64,000 nt of DNA from Paracandidimonas soli (GTDB lineage: Bacteria > Pseudomonadota > Gammaproteobacteria > Burkholderiales > Burkholderiaceae_B), in contig NZ_SMBX01000002.1 in the NCBI RefSeq assembly GCF_004342005.1, positions 124,001-188,000 on the forward strand, given 5' to 3'. This document shows positions 37,508 to 47,693 of the stretch, one piece after another; position 1 is the first letter of the stretch, and each line of letters opens with the position of its first letter. The position numbers were made by a program, and so were the translations under genes. The notes under the pieces are model-generated. The model had not been told where the DNA came from and did no database searches. It saw only the letters and a program-made list of their open reading frames with translations.

Positions 37508-38762
37508 GGGCGGGACTGCTGGCCGGTCCCAGGCGCTGGATGCGCACGGCGGCCGGCGGATGGCTGTCGTAGAAGGCCGAGTGCAGTGGATCGGGCGTCA
37601 GCGTGGCCGCGTTGTCGTCATAGAGCTTGACCAGCGCCGAGGCCAGCGCCGGGGCGCTGGATTGCCTGACCGCATAGGCGTCGGCCTGGAACTCGTCGCG
37701 ACGCGACAGCCGGCTGGCGAGCGGACCGACCCAGAACGTGAACACGGGGATCACCAGGAAAAACAGGATCAGCGCCAGCGCATCGTTGGGCCGGCCGAAT
37801 TGCGGCATGACGCCCAGCCCCGTGTAGAACCAGACCTGCCCCGACAGCCAGCCCAGCGCCTGGAAGAAGACCAGCGACAGCGCAAAGCTGAGGATGATGC
37901 GGCGCAGGATGTGTTTGTGGTGGAAGTGGCCCAGCTCATGCGCGAGCACGGCCTCGACCTCGTCGTTGTCGAGCCGGTTGAGCAGGGTGTCGAAGAACAC
38001 GATGCGCCTGGCCTTGCCGAAACCTGTGAAATAGGCATTGCCGTGCGCGGAGCGGCGCGAGCCGTCCATGACGTACAGGCCCGACAGAGGGAAGCCGCTG
38101 CGCTCGGCCAGCGCATTGATGCGTTGCGCGAGTTCGGGGTTGTCCAGCGGCGTGAACTTGTTGAAGATCGGCGCGATGACGGTGGGGAACAGCCACAGGA
38201 TGAGCAGGTTGAAGAAGACCCATAGCGCCCATGCCCACCATGTCCAGGCGGTTCCTGTGTTCTGCATGACCCACAGCACGGCGGCGGCAAGCGGGGCACC
38301 CAGGAGCATGGCCAGGATGATGGATTTGACCGTGTCGGAAATGAACAGGCCCGGGGTCATGCGATTGAAGCCGTAGCGAGCCTCCAGGCGGAATTTTGAC
38401 CATGCGGCGAAGGGCAGTCCGATGACGCCCAGGATGGCCAGCACCGCGCCGATCAGCGCCAACTGGCGCAGGAGTTCGTGCTCGATCGCGCGCGCGATCG
38501 CCTGATCGAGGAATTGCAACCCGCCCAGCAAGGTCAGACAGACCAGTACGCCGGCCTCCACGACGCGTTCGACCATGCCCAGCTGGACGCGATCCACGGT
38601 ATAGTCTGCCGCGCGCTGATGGCTGTGCAGGCTGATGCGTTCCGCGAAGGCGGGGGGCACCTGGTCGCGGTTGGCCTGCACATGGCGGATCTGGCGCGAA
38701 GCCAGCCACAGCCTGATCAGGATGTCGGCCAGCAGGAAGGTCAGGAAGAGCAGGGTGAACAT
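37500..38762 (-). CDS. M48 membrane metallopeptidase (Ste24/CAAX-protease type)
   Basis: A 420-residue integral membrane protease of M48A type. Zinc motif HELGH with ligands His275 and His279 and base Glu276; third ligand in SRRDEFQADAYAVR; the block GNAYFTGFGKARRIVFFDTLL is typical of Ste24. Around seven membrane helices. Bacteria lack CAAX prenylation, so the role is probably membrane-protein quality control. Divergent from orn and overlapping rsgA. Confidence 0.93.
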   Translation of the reverse strand: MFTLLFLTFLLADILIRLWLASRQIRHVQANRDQVPPAFAERISLHSHQRAADYTVDRVQLGMVERVVEAGVLVCLTLLGGLQFLDQAIARAIEHELLRQLALIGAVLAILGVIGLPFAAWSKFRLEARYGFNRMTPGLFISDTVKSIILAMLLGAPLAAAVLWVMQNTGTAWTWWAWALWVFFNLLILWLFPTVIAPIFNKFTPLDNPELAQRINALAERSGFPLSGLYVMDGSRRSAHGNAYFTGFGKARRIVFFDTLLNRLDNDEVEAVLAHELGHFHHKHILRRIILSFALSLVFFQALGWLSGQVWFYTGLGVMPQFGRPNDALALILFFLVIPVFTFWVGPLASRLSRRDEFQADAYAVRQSSAPALASALVKLYDDNAATLTPDPLHSAFYDSHPPAAVRIQRLGPASSPAHG

Positions 38763-38810
38763 GGATCCTTGCGCGATATGCGAAAATGCCTATTTTAAGG
38801 AATGAATTAT

Positions 38811-39356
38811 ATGGCGGTTAACGAACAGCGGCTGGTCTGGCTCGATATGGAAATGACGGGCCTGGATCCCGAGAAGGAACGCATCATCGAGGTTGCCGTG
38901 GTGGTGACGGAGCCTGATCTGACGGTGGTGGCGGAAGGGCCGGTGCTGGTGATCCATCAAAGCAACGAATTGCTCGACGCCATGGACAAGTGGAACCAGT
39001 CCACCCACAGCCGCAGCGGCCTGATCGACAAGGTCAAGGCGTCCACGCTGACCGAAGAGCAGGCCGAAGACCAGTTGATCGCCTTCCTGTCGCAGCATGT
39101 GCCCGCCGGCAAGTCGCCCTTGTGCGGCAATACCATCAGCCAGGACCGCCGCTTCATGTTCCGCTACATGCCGCGCCTGGAGGCCTTCTTCCATTACCGC
39201 AACCTGGATGTCAGCACCCTGAAAGAGCTGGCGCTGCGCTGGAAGCCCGAAGTCTACAAGAGCTTCGTCAAGCACAGCAAGCACGAGGCGCTGGCGGACA
39301 TCTACGAATCCATCGAAGAGCTCAAACACTACCGCGAGCACTTCATCAAGCTGTAA
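38811..39356 (+). CDS. orn: Oligoribonuclease
   Basis: A DEDDh 3'-5' exonuclease that clears 2-5-nt RNAs and pGpG. 181 residues, exactly the usual size. Exo [21 protein letters not shown], Exo II with [10 protein letters not shown], Exo III with [17 protein letters not shown] 38811 is chosen because AAGGA is nine bases upstream; an ATG three codons earlier overlaps that site. Confidence 0.97.
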   Translation: MAVNEQRLVWLDMEMTGLDPEKERIIEVAVVVTEPDLTVVAEGPVLVIHQSNELLDAMDKWNQSTHSRSGLIDKVKASTLTEEQAEDQLIAFLSQHVPAGKSPLCGNTISQDRRFMFRYMPRLEAFFHYRNLDVSTLKELALRWKPEVYKSFVKHSKHEALADIYESIEELKHYREHFIKL

Positions 39357-39396
39357 TACCCGTCCAGCGACAGGGCGGGCTTCCGTGACGTTCCGC

Positions 39397-41727
39397 TCAT
39401 CCTGCCTTGCCTTGCGCTCCCGACAGCAGCCTCAGGCCATTGAATACCACCAGCAGGCTGGCGCCCATGTCGGCGAAGACTGCCATCCACATGGTGGCGT
39501 TGCCGGTCAGCGCCAGCACCATGAATATCAGCTTGATCCCCAGCGCCAGGCCGATGTTCTGGATAAGGATGCGGCGCGCGCGCCGGGACAGATCGATGGT
39601 CTCCGGGATGCGACGCAGGTCGTCCGTCATCAGGACGATGTCGGCGGTTTCCACGGCGATGCCGGTGCCTGCCTTGCCCATGGCAAAGCCGATGTCCGCC
39701 TGAGCCAGCGCCGGCGCATCGTTGATGCCGTCGCCCGTCATGCCCGTCGATCCATATTGCTGCTGCAGTTCGCGGACGCGTGCCAGCTTGTCTTCCGGCA
39801 GCAGTTCGCCCACGGCGGTGTCCAGGCCGGCCTGGGCGGCGATGGCGTCGGCCGTCGCCTGATTGTCGCCGGTCAGCATGACGATGCGGATGTCCTGCGC
39901 ATGCATGGCGGCTATTGCCTCGCGCGACGATGGCTTGATGGCGTCGGCCACGGCGAAAACGGCAAGCACGGCGGTCTCGTCGGCCAGCATCGTGACGGTG
40001 CGCCCCTGCCGCTCGTGTGTACTCAGCAGGGCCTCGACCTGATCATTGCAGACGCCGAGCTCTTCGATCAGCCTGTGATTGCCGAGAAACAGCGTCTTGC
40101 CGTCGATGGCCGCCTGTACTCCACGGCCCGACAGCGCCTTGAAGTCCTGGACGGCGGCGGCTTTTGCCTCGGCTGCCAGCCCGGCCGCGATGGCCTGCGA
40201 TACCGGGTGGTCCGATGCAGCGCTCAGGCCGCGCGCCCAGTGCAGCACGGTTGAGCGTGGGATTTCGGCGGCGACCTGCTCCACGGCCAGCAGGCCAGGC
40301 TTGCCCTCGGTGATGGTGCCGGTCTTGTCCAGGGCGACGGCGCGCAGCCGGTGGGCGTTTTCCAGGTAGACGCCGCCCTTGATCAGGATACCGCGCCGGG
40401 CGGCGGCTGTCAGTCCGCTGACGATGGTTACGGGCGTGGCGATGACCAGGGCGCAAGGGCAGGCGATGACCAGCAGCACCAGTCCCGTATAGATCGCGTC
40501 GAGCAGGTCCGCTCCCGAAACCAGGCGCATCCATGCCGTCGAGGCGATGGCAAGAAGGAAGACCAGCGGCGTGTAGACGGCAGCGAACTTGTCGACGAAC
40601 TGTTGCGTGGGCGCGCGCCGGCTTTGCGCGGTTTCCACCTCGCGCACGATGCGCGCCAGCGTGCTGTCGCTGGCCAGGGCCGTCGTGCGGACGATGATCA
40701 GCCCGCTCTGGTTGATGGTGCCGGCAAAGACATGGTCGCCTGGCTGCTTCTCCACCGGCAGGCTCTCGCCGGTGACGGAGGACTGATCGATGGCGGTCTG
40801 CCCGTCTTCGATCACGCCGTCCAGCGCGACCCGTGCACCGGGACGGATGCGGATTCTCTCGCCCACGGCGATTTTCTCCACCGTCAGGCTTTTCCAGCCG
40901 CCGTCGGCCTGCAGGACGTCCGCCGAGACGGGAGCCAGGTCCAGCAACTGCTTGACGGCGTTGCGGGCGCGATCCACGGCGCGAGCCTCGATCAGCTCGG
41001 CGATGGCGTACAGCGCCATGACCATTGCCGCCTCGGGCCATTGGCCGATCAGGAAGGCGCCTGTGACGGCGACCGTCATCAGGGCGCTGATGTTCAGGCG
41101 CAGATTGCGCAGGGCGTGCAAGCCTTTGATATAGGTGGAGAATCCGGCCAGCAGGATGGCCATGCCGGCCAGTGCCATGCCGGCGATGTTCCAGGCTTGG
41201 CTGCCAGGAGCCGCGCCGTGCGAGGTGCCGGAAGCGATCAGTTCGGCGACTAGGGCCAGCGCGAGCGCCGCGCCCATGCGTATCGCCATCCAGCGCGCGC
41301 GCCGCCGGCCGCTTTGCTGCGCCGTGGCGTCGTCCTGGACGTGGACCTGGAACCCCAGGGTTTCGATGGCCTGGCGCGCCTGTGCAATGGCGCCTTCCGC
41401 CGCGTGCAGGAACAGCGTGCGGCTGCCCAGGGAAAATGTCAGGCGCTCGATGCCGCCCACGGGAGCCAGCACTTCGCGGATCTGGCTTTCTTCGGAAGCG
41501 CAGTCCATGGCGGGAATGTGGAATGCAACCGCGCCCGGCACGACGGGCGTCGGCGCGGGAGCGGCATGCTCGTGCGCATCGCTATGGCTGCACGCCGTCC
41601 GGCATTGATCGTTATTGCCACGGGCTTGCTCCGCCTGGCAGCAGGAACCTGCTGTGTGACGGTGATCCTGGTGGCCATGGCTGTGCGTGTTTTCGCTTGC
41701 ATGGTGCTGAGGGGAGTGCGGATTCAT
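39397..41727 (-). CDS. Zn/Cd/Pb-exporting P1B-type ATPase
   Basis: A 776-residue metal exporter of the ZntA/CadA/PbrA group. A 65-residue N-terminal tail is very rich in His and Cys (HHASENTHSHGHQDHRH, then SCCQ). The following metal-binding domain has PAMDCASEE, keeping one Cys and replacing the second by acidic residues, as in many betaproteobacterial CadA proteins. Membrane site CPC at 423-425, TGESLP actuator motif, phosphorylated Asp467 in [13 protein letters not shown] hinge. AGGAG precedes the ATG and a 19-bp-spacer promoter controlled by the divergent MerR gene lies upstream. Zn, Cd and Pb cannot be ranked from sequence. Confidence 0.95.
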   Translation of the reverse strand: MNPHSPQHHASENTHSHGHQDHRHTAGSCCQAEQARGNNDQCRTACSHSDAHEHAAPAPTPVVPGAVAFHIPAMDCASEESQIREVLAPVGGIERLTFSLGSRTLFLHAAEGAIAQARQAIETLGFQVHVQDDATAQQSGRRRARWMAIRMGAALALALVAELIASGTSHGAAPGSQAWNIAGMALAGMAILLAGFSTYIKGLHALRNLRLNISALMTVAVTGAFLIGQWPEAAMVMALYAIAELIEARAVDRARNAVKQLLDLAPVSADVLQADGGWKSLTVEKIAVGERIRIRPGARVALDGVIEDGQTAIDQSSVTGESLPVEKQPGDHVFAGTINQSGLIIVRTTALASDSTLARIVREVETAQSRRAPTQQFVDKFAAVYTPLVFLLAIASTAWMRLVSGADLLDAIYTGLVLLVIACPCALVIATPVTIVSGLTAAARRGILIKGGVYLENAHRLRAVALDKTGTITEGKPGLLAVEQVAAEIPRSTVLHWARGLSAASDHPVSQAIAAGLAAEAKAAAVQDFKALSGRGVQAAIDGKTLFLGNHRLIEELGVCNDQVEALLSTHERQGRTVTMLADETAVLAVFAVADAIKPSSREAIAAMHAQDIRIVMLTGDNQATADAIAAQAGLDTAVGELLPEDKLARVRELQQQYGSTGMTGDGINDAPALAQADIGFAMGKAGTGIAVETADIVLMTDDLRRIPETIDLSRRARRILIQNIGLALGIKLIFMVLALTGNATMWMAVFADMGASLLVVFNGLRLLSGAQGKAG

Positions 41728-41749
41728 GCGTTTCTCCTATAGTGCCTCC

Positions 41750-41780
41750 ATTTAAAACCCTGTAGCAGCTTTAGGGTCAA
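41750..41780 (-). promoter_or_regulatory. CadR/PbrR-type promoter for the metal ATPase
   Basis: Read on the minus strand: -35 TTGACC (41780-41775), 19-bp spacer holding the near-palindrome CCTAAAGCTGCTACAGG, -10 TTAAAT (41755-41750). The overlong spacer is the mark of MerR-activated promoters and the sequence resembles known cadA/pbrA operators. The divergent regulator gene starts at 41826, so it probably autoregulates from the same site. Confidence 0.88.
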
Positions 41781-41825
41781 GCGGGTATGATGTGTAAAAA
41801 CGCCATTGCCAGGAGGCTTGTCGCC

Positions 41826-42257
41826 ATGAAGATCGGAGAATTGCAGCGCCGCACCGGCGTACCGGTCGAAACCATCCGCTACTACGAGCAGAAAGGCCTG
41901 CTGCCCGAGCCCGAGCGGCATGCCAATAATTACCGTCATTATTCCGATACGCATGCCGAGCGGCTGGCCTTCATTCGCCATTGCCGCAGCCTGGACATGA
42001 CGCTGGAAGAAATTACCGTGCTGCTGAGCGTAATGGATACGCCGCAGGCCAGCTGCGCCACGGCGAACCAGTTGCTGGACGAACATATCGAGCATGTGGT
42101 GCGCCGCATGGAAGAACTGCGTCAGCTGGAAACCTATCTGCGCGACCTGCGCAGCCGCTGTCCGCATCCGGACGAGGCCCAGCATTGCGGCATTCTGGCG
42201 GAATTGGCGAACGCGCCTGTATTCCGGCAGGAACCGACATCTGGAAGGGGACTGTAA
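41826..42257 (+). CDS. MerR-family Cd(II)/Pb(II)-responsive regulator
   Basis: A 143-residue CadR/PbrR-type activator. N-terminal winged [32 protein letters not shown]; long dimerisation helix; metal-site cysteines at 77, 112 and 121 ([16 protein letters not shown] and [14 protein letters not shown]), the pattern of Cd/Pb sensors, whereas ZntR has a different C-terminal loop. ATG 41826 follows AGGAGG. Divergent from the ATPase it controls. It lies two bases before acpS, with which it may be co-transcribed. Confidence 0.93.
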   Translation: MKIGELQRRTGVPVETIRYYEQKGLLPEPERHANNYRHYSDTHAERLAFIRHCRSLDMTLEEITVLLSVMDTPQASCATANQLLDEHIEHVVRRMEELRQLETYLRDLRSRCPHPDEAQHCGILAELANAPVFRQEPTSGRGL

Positions 42258-42259
42258 GC

Positions 42260-42769
42260 ATGGATGCAATCGTGCAGGGCGCGGCGGACATGCCCGACAG
42301 CGCCATCCGCCAGGCGGCCCAGGCCATGTCCGGCCTGCCGGGTGTTGCAGGCATCGGGTTGGACCTGATCTACCTGCATCGCATACGCGCCGCCTACGAG
42401 AAACGCGGCCTGCGCTTCGCGTCGCGCATCCTGGGGCCGGAAGAACTGGTGGTGTTCGAGCGTCGCCGCGCCAGGGATCCCCAGCGCGGCTTGCGCTACC
42501 TGGCGACCCGCTTCGCGGCCAAGGAGGCGTTTTCCAAGGCGATCGGCCTGGGCATGCGCAGCCCCATGGACTGGCGCCGCATGCAGACGCTCAACGCGCC
42601 TGGCGGAAAGCCGCATGTGGTGCTGTCCGAGCCGCTGGCAGGCTGGTATGGGGAGAGATTCGGCACGGCCCATGTGTCGGTCACCGATGAAAGTGATACA
42701 GTCGCGGCGTTCGTCGTCGTGCAGACGCGCACGGACGATATCGAATCACCCAAGGAACAACAGGCATGA
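42260..42769 (+). CDS. acpS: Holo-[acyl-carrier-protein] synthase
   Basis: Transfers 4'-phosphopantetheine from CoA to acyl carrier protein. The AcpS core begins [14 protein letters not shown] (magnesium-binding Asp) and has [13 protein letters not shown] with the second metal-binding Glu. From ATG 42260 it has 169 residues, about 30 more at the N-terminus than usual; internal ATGs at 42299 and 42341 would give shorter forms. Normally acpS follows pdxJ in betaproteobacteria; here a metal-resistance regulator precedes it. ATGA overlap with nagZ. Confidence 0.92.
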   Translation: MDAIVQGAADMPDSAIRQAAQAMSGLPGVAGIGLDLIYLHRIRAAYEKRGLRFASRILGPEELVVFERRRARDPQRGLRYLATRFAAKEAFSKAIGLGMRSPMDWRRMQTLNAPGGKPHVVLSEPLAGWYGERFGTAHVSVTDESDTVAAFVVVQTRTDDIESPKEQQA

Positions 42770-43866
42770 GCATAAAGCGGGGCAGTGATACGCAAGCCGG
42801 CATGGCGGCGAAGACATCGGGACGGTTGGCTGCGCTGCCGCCGGGCCCCATCATGGTCGATGTGGCGGGAACCCGCCTGACGGCGGCGGAGCGCCGCAGG
42901 CTGCGGCATCCCCTGGTGGGCGGCGTCATCCTGTTCGCCCGTAATTTCTCCGACAGGAAGCAATTGACGGCCTTGTGCCGCAGCATCCACGCCGCGCGCG
43001 ACGAGCCGCTGCTGATCGCCGTGGACCACGAGGGCGGCAGGGTGCAGCGTTTCCGCACCGACGGTTTCACGCCGATTCCGGCCATGGGGCAACTGGGCGA
43101 ACTGTGGATGCGCGATCCTCTCCGGGCCATGCGCCTGGCGACCGAGGCGGGTTATGTGCTGGGCGCGGAGCTGCGCGCCTGCGGCGTGGATTTCAGCTTC
43201 ACGCCTGTGCTGGACCTGGATTACGGAGTCAGCGGCGTCATCGGCAACCGGTCCTTTCACCGCGATCCGCGCGTCGTGGCCATGCTGGCGCGCGCGCTGA
43301 TCCAGGGCCTGTCCCAGGCCGGCATGGGCGCCTGCGGCAAGCACTTCCCCGGACACGGCGCGGTGCAGGCGGATTCCCATCATGAGATTCCCGTGGACGA
43401 GCGCGAACTGGACGAGATCCTGAACGAAGACGCACAGCCATACCACTGGCTGGGCGACATGGTGCTGCCTTCCGTCATGCCGGCGCACGTCATCTATCCC
43501 AAGGTGGACTCCCGTCCGGCCGGCTTCTCCCGCCGCTGGCTGCAGGACATCCTGCGCGGACAGCTGGCCTACGACGGAGTGATTTTCTCCGACGACCTGA
43601 CCATGGAGGGCGCGACGGTCGCGGGCGACATCCTGGCCCGCGCCCAGGCCGCGCTCGGCGCGGGCTGCGACATGGCGCTGGTATGCAACCGCCCGGACCT
43701 GGCCGACGAACTGCTGCAACGCCTGTCGTTCCGCATGCCCAGGCGGTCCATCGAGCGCCTGCGCCGCTTGCGTCCCGCATTGTCCTCTCCCACCTGGAGC
43801 CAGCTCCAGGCCGATACACGCTACGTCTATGCCAGAAAGCTTCAATCTGAAATCGTTCCTGGCTGA
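42766..43866 (+). CDS. nagZ: Beta-N-acetylhexosaminidase (cell-wall recycling)
   Basis: Cytoplasmic GH3 glycosidase that removes GlcNAc from anhydro-muropeptides. The 366-residue protein has the family block [20 protein letters not shown] (catalytic His in the mobile loop) and the nucleophile Asp in [22 protein letters not shown] and [12 protein letters not shown] are typical. The N-terminal 24 residues precede the usual start. Its 3' end overlaps uvrC by 38 bases. Confidence 0.96.
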   Translation: MSIKRGSDTQAGMAAKTSGRLAALPPGPIMVDVAGTRLTAAERRRLRHPLVGGVILFARNFSDRKQLTALCRSIHAARDEPLLIAVDHEGGRVQRFRTDGFTPIPAMGQLGELWMRDPLRAMRLATEAGYVLGAELRACGVDFSFTPVLDLDYGVSGVIGNRSFHRDPRVVAMLARALIQGLSQAGMGACGKHFPGHGAVQADSHHEIPVDERELDEILNEDAQPYHWLGDMVLPSVMPAHVIYPKVDSRPAGFSRRWLQDILRGQLAYDGVIFSDDLTMEGATVAGDILARAQAALGAGCDMALVCNRPDLADELLQRLSFRMPRRSIERLRRLRPALSSPTWSQLQADTRYVYARKLQSEIVPG

Positions 43867-45652
43867 CCTGCCGAACCTGCCGGGCGTCTATCGGCATATC
43901 GATGCCGAGGACACCGTGCTGTACGTCGGCAAGGCACGCGACCTGAAGAAACGGGTGTCGTCCTATTTTCGCGGCACGCCGTCCAGCCCGCGCATCGCCC
44001 ACATGGTGGCGCGGGTGGCGCGCGTCGAGGTCACAGTAACGTCCTCGGAGACCGAAGCGCTGCTGCTGGAAAACAACCTCATCAAGAGGCTGCGTCCGCG
44101 CTACAACATCCTGTTCCGGGACGACAAATCGTACCCCTACCTGATGATCAGCGGGCACGAAGCGCCGCGCATCGCCTATTACCGGGGCAGCACGCGCGGC
44201 AAGGGGCATTTCTTCGGGCCGTTTCCCAATGCCTGGGCTGTGCGCGAAACCATACAGATCCTGCAGCGCGTGTTCCGGCTGCGCACCTGCGAGGACAGCG
44301 TCTACTCCCATCGGTCGCGCCCCTGTCTGCTGCACCAGATCGGGCGCTGCTCCGCGCCTTGCGTGGAGCTGATCTCCCTGGAAGCATACCGCTCGGACGT
44401 GGAGCGCGCCGTGCGCTTCCTGGACGGCCGCGCCGATGAAGTGCTGCGCGATATCGAGCAGCGCATGCTCAAGGCATCCGAGGCGCTGGAGTTCGAGCAG
44501 GCCGCGGCGCTGCGCGACCAGATGGGAGCGCTGTCGCGCGTCCTGCAGCAGCAGAGCATGGAGCAAGCGGGCAATGACGATGCCGACGTAATCGTGCTGG
44601 CCTCGGCCGGCGGGCGCGTCTGCGTCAATCTGGCCATGGTGCGCGGCGGACGCCACCTGGGCGACAAGCCGTTCTTCCCCTCGCAGGTGGAGGGCGACGA
44701 GCCGGGCGACATCCTGTCGGCGTTCGTGGCGCAGCACTATATGGACAGCGTGGTGCCGCCGGTCCTGGTCTGTTCCCATGCGCTGGCCGACAAGGGGCTG
44801 GCGGATTTGCTGGCGGAGCGCAGCGGCCATGGCGTGCGAGTACTGACCCGGCCGCAGGGCGCGCGCAAGGCCTGGCTGGAACAGGCGCTGCGCAATGCCG
44901 AACTGGCATTGACCCGCCTGCTGTCGGAATCCAGCCAGAAGGCTGAGCGCACGCTGGCGCTGGCCCAGGTGCTGGACATGGATACCGACGAGGCGGCTCT
45001 GGACGCCATGCACGTCGAGTGCTTCGACATCAGCCACACGGCGGGCGAGGCTACGCAGGCGTCCTGCGTGGTGTACCAGCATCACGACATGCAGCCGTCG
45101 CTGTACCGGCGCTTCAATATCGTGGGCATCACGCCCGGCGACGATTATGCCGCCATGCGGCAGGCGCTGTCGCGCCGTTTCGCCCGCGTGGCCGATGGGC
45201 AGGCGCCCATGCCGTCGCTGGTGTTGATCGACGGCGGCAAGGGGCAGGTGGAAGTGGCGCGGCAGGTGTTCGCCGAGCTTGGACTGGACCTGCGCGTGCT
45301 GGTGGGCGTAGCCAAGGGCGAGGGGCGCAAGGTCGGCCTGGAGACGCTGGTGTTCGCCGATGGCCGCGAGCCCGTGGCGCTGGGCGTGGAGTCCGCCGCC
45401 CTGATGCTGATTGCGCAGATACGCGACGAAGCGCACCGTTTCGCCATCACCGGCATGCGGGCGAAACGGGCCAAGGCGCGCACGGTATCGCGCCTGGAAG
45501 AGATCGAGGGTGTCGGCGCCAGGCGGCGGCAGAGGCTGCTGGCCAGGTTCGGCGGGTTTTCCGGCGTGGTCGATGCCAGCATCGACGATCTGCGTTCGGT
45601 CGAGGGGATTTCCGCGGCTTTGGCGGAGCGCATCTACTTCGCCCTGCGATAG
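43829..45652 (+). CDS. uvrC: Excinuclease ABC subunit C
   Basis: Makes both incisions in nucleotide excision repair with UvrA/UvrB. The 607-residue protein has the GIY-YIG nuclease ([20 protein letters not shown], residues about 13-90), a UVR motif binding UvrB (near 205-240), the RNase H-like endonuclease with [18 protein letters not shown] and LIDGGKGQ, and tandem helix-hairpin-helix motifs at the end. The start lies inside nagZ in another frame. Confidence 0.98.
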   Translation: MPESFNLKSFLADLPNLPGVYRHIDAEDTVLYVGKARDLKKRVSSYFRGTPSSPRIAHMVARVARVEVTVTSSETEALLLENNLIKRLRPRYNILFRDDKSYPYLMISGHEAPRIAYYRGSTRGKGHFFGPFPNAWAVRETIQILQRVFRLRTCEDSVYSHRSRPCLLHQIGRCSAPCVELISLEAYRSDVERAVRFLDGRADEVLRDIEQRMLKASEALEFEQAAALRDQMGALSRVLQQQSMEQAGNDDADVIVLASAGGRVCVNLAMVRGGRHLGDKPFFPSQVEGDEPGDILSAFVAQHYMDSVVPPVLVCSHALADKGLADLLAERSGHGVRVLTRPQGARKAWLEQALRNAELALTRLLSESSQKAERTLALAQVLDMDTDEAALDAMHVECFDISHTAGEATQASCVVYQHHDMQPSLYRRFNIVGITPGDDYAAMRQALSRRFARVADGQAPMPSLVLIDGGKGQVEVARQVFAELGLDLRVLVGVAKGEGRKVGLETLVFADGREPVALGVESAALMLIAQIRDEAHRFAITGMRAKRAKARTVSRLEEIEGVGARRRQRLLARFGGFSGVVDASIDDLRSVEGISAALAERIYFALR

Positions 45653-45670
45653 TAGGGTAGTATCTCGCTT

Positions 45671-46243
45671 ATGCCACTGAATGTCCCTATCGTATTGACA
45701 TGGCTGCGCATCGCCATGATCCCGCTCGTCGTCGGGCTTTTCTATCTGCCTTCCGGCTGGCTGGAAACACCGACGCGCGATTGCATCGCCGCGTTCGCCT
45801 TCATCGTCGCCGCCCTGACCGACTGGCTCGACGGCTGGCTGGCGCGCCGCTGGAAACAGACATCCTCGTTCGGCGCCTTCCTCGATCCCGTGGCCGACAA
45901 GCTGATGGTTTGCGCCGCGCTGCTGGTGCTGCTGGACCTGGGGCGAGTCGACTCCTTCATCGCGCTCATCATCATCGGCAGGGAAATCACCATTTCCGCG
46001 CTGCGCGAATGGATGGCAAAAATCGGCGCTAGCGGCAGCGTCGCCGTGAACTGGCTGGGCAAATTCAAGACGGCGGCGCAAATGATCTCTATTCCCTGCC
46101 TGCTGTACTGGCAGCCGGCGTACGGCTTGCCGATCGCGGCGATCGGCAGCGTGCTGCTCGTGATAGCGGCAGTGCTTACCGTCTGGTCCATGTTCTATTA
46201 TCTGAAGAAGGCATGGCCTGAAATACAGGCCCGCTCCAGCTGA
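45671..46243 (+). CDS. pgsA: CDP-diacylglycerol-glycerol-3-phosphate 3-phosphatidyltransferase
   Basis: Makes phosphatidylglycerophosphate, the precursor of phosphatidylglycerol and cardiolipin. A 190-residue membrane enzyme with the CDP-alcohol phosphotransferase signature D-G-x2-A-R-x8-G-x3-D-x3-D (DGWLARRWKQTSSFGAFLD then PVAD) and about five helices. It starts 18 bases after uvrC, the usual neighbour in proteobacteria. Confidence 0.97.
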   Translation: MPLNVPIVLTWLRIAMIPLVVGLFYLPSGWLETPTRDCIAAFAFIVAALTDWLDGWLARRWKQTSSFGAFLDPVADKLMVCAALLVLLDLGRVDSFIALIIIGREITISALREWMAKIGASGSVAVNWLGKFKTAAQMISIPCLLYWQPAYGLPIAAIGSVLLVIAAVLTVWSMFYYLKKAWPEIQARSS

Positions 46244-46257
46244 GCGAAACGAAAACG

Positions 46258-47547
46258 ATGTCAGAACTCACATTTTCCGATGCGGGCGACGTCTGCATGA
46301 TCAAGCGCAACGATTGGCAGATCATCGGCCTGGTCGGCTCGGCGCACGCCTGTTCCCATTTCTTCCAGTTGCTGCTGCCTACCCTGTTCCTGTCGTTGTC
46401 AGCGGAATTCGGGTTCGATTTCGTCCAGTTGGGGTTCCTGACGTCCGTCTTCTTCCTGGTGTCCTGCATGGGGCAGGCCAGTTCCGGGTTCGTGGTGGAC
46501 CGCATCGGGCCGGTTCCCGTGCTGCTGTTCGGGCTGGGCTGCCTTATCGTCGCTGCCGTCATGATCGGCCTGGCGCCCGGGTATACCGTGTTGCTGCTGG
46601 CCGCGGCGCTGGGAGGCGTCGGCAACTCGGTATTCCATCCGGTGGATTATTCCATCCTGAACCATCGCGTCAGCAAACCGCGCCTGGGACATGCCTTCAG
46701 CGCGCACGGATTGACGGGCAACCTGGGGTGGGCGCTGTCGCCCGTCTTCATTTCCACCCTGACGCTGCTGTTCAACTGGCGCGTCGCCACGATCTGCGCC
46801 GGCCTGCTGGTTGCGGCTGTCATGGCGGCCGTCTGGCTCGGCCGGGATCGCTTGTCGGGACAGGCCCTGGGCGCGCTTCGCTCCGAAGAGGGCGGTGTTC
46901 CGGAAAAACCGGCGAAAGAGCCCCAGGCGCCCGTGGGCGTCATGCTTCGCACGCTGATGGTCCAGCCCGCGCTCTGGGGCGCATTCCTGTTCTTCGCCTG
47001 CACGGCTACCGCATGGTCGGGGGTGCAGCAGTACACGATTCCGCTGTTTACCGGCACCTACGGGATGGAAAAAGTTCTGGCCAGTGCTGCCTTGTCGAGC
47101 TATATGGTACTGTCGGCCCTCGGCATGCTGGCTGGCGGCTTCCTGGTGAGCGCATCGGCGCGCAATGAGCTCGTGCTGGCGATCTCCCTGGTGCTGGCGG
47201 GGGCGTTGCTGGCGGTTCTGGCAATGGGCGTCGTATCCAATTCCACGCTTGCCGTATTGCTTCTGGTGCTGGCGGGATTCGCCTCCGGCGTCTCCACCCC
47301 GTCGAGGGATATGCTGATACGGCGAGTCACGCCCAAGGGGTCGACGGGCTCGGTGTACGGACTGGTGTATTCGGGCATGGACGTGGGGTCTTCGCTCGGG
47401 CCGATCATGTTCGGCGCGATGGTGGATCATGGCTTGCGCGAAGGTCCGTGGTATGGTGCAGGGATCGCCTTTGCGCTGGCGGCATGGCTTGCCATCATGG
47501 TGGCGCGCTTCGGCGCGGCAAAGAAAACTGCGGCCCAGGGGGCGTAA
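46258..47547 (+). CDS. Major facilitator superfamily transporter
   Basis: A 429-residue permease with twelve membrane helices in two halves joined by a charged loop (about residues 200-230). The first loop has GFVVDRIGPVPVLLFG, the MFS A-like motif; SGMDVGSSLGPIMFGAMVDHG marks helix 11. Overall wording is nearer fosmidomycin-resistance-like and metabolite exporters than sugar permeases, but the substrate cannot be assigned. It starts 14 bases after pgsA. Confidence 0.88.
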   Translation: MSELTFSDAGDVCMIKRNDWQIIGLVGSAHACSHFFQLLLPTLFLSLSAEFGFDFVQLGFLTSVFFLVSCMGQASSGFVVDRIGPVPVLLFGLGCLIVAAVMIGLAPGYTVLLLAAALGGVGNSVFHPVDYSILNHRVSKPRLGHAFSAHGLTGNLGWALSPVFISTLTLLFNWRVATICAGLLVAAVMAAVWLGRDRLSGQALGALRSEEGGVPEKPAKEPQAPVGVMLRTLMVQPALWGAFLFFACTATAWSGVQQYTIPLFTGTYGMEKVLASAALSSYMVLSALGMLAGGFLVSASARNELVLAISLVLAGALLAVLAMGVVSNSTLAVLLLVLAGFASGVSTPSRDMLIRRVTPKGSTGSVYGLVYSGMDVGSSLGPIMFGAMVDHGLREGPWYGAGIAFALAAWLAIMVARFGAAKKTAAQGA

Positions 47548-47565
47548 AATACGGCGATAGCTAAA

Positions 47566-47594
47566 AGACGGCCGGCCATTGACGGCCGGCGTCT
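47566..47594 (+). terminator. Hairpin after the MFS gene
   Basis: Stem AGAC-(bulged G)-GCCGGCC with GGCCGGC-GTCT around loop ATTGAC. Placed 18 bases after the MFS stop. There is no T-run, so it may be a weak or Rho-assisted terminator. Confidence 0.55.
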
Positions 47595-47645
47595 AGCTTC
47601 GCACTGAACAAATCTGCACTATTATTCCGTTATCTTCTGCTGGAT

Positions 47646-47686
47646 TTGATACAGATCAATATAGATCTGAGACCAGCGGTTATAGT
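47646..47686 (+). promoter_or_regulatory. FNR box and -10 element for the ccoI-like gene
   Basis: Perfect FNR site TTGATACAGATCAA (47646-47659) and -10 TATAGT (47681-47686). The site centre is about 40.5 bases before the predicted transcription start near 47693, the class II activator position. The predicted start falls on or next to the first ATG (47694), so the transcript may be leaderless. Confidence 0.85.
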
Positions 47687-47693
47687 TCCTGCC

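Noticed and set aside
43490-46081. Long minus-strand open frame opposite nagZ-uvrC-pgsA
   Set aside because: Same type of shadow; it runs through three well-supported genes and has no recognisable domain.
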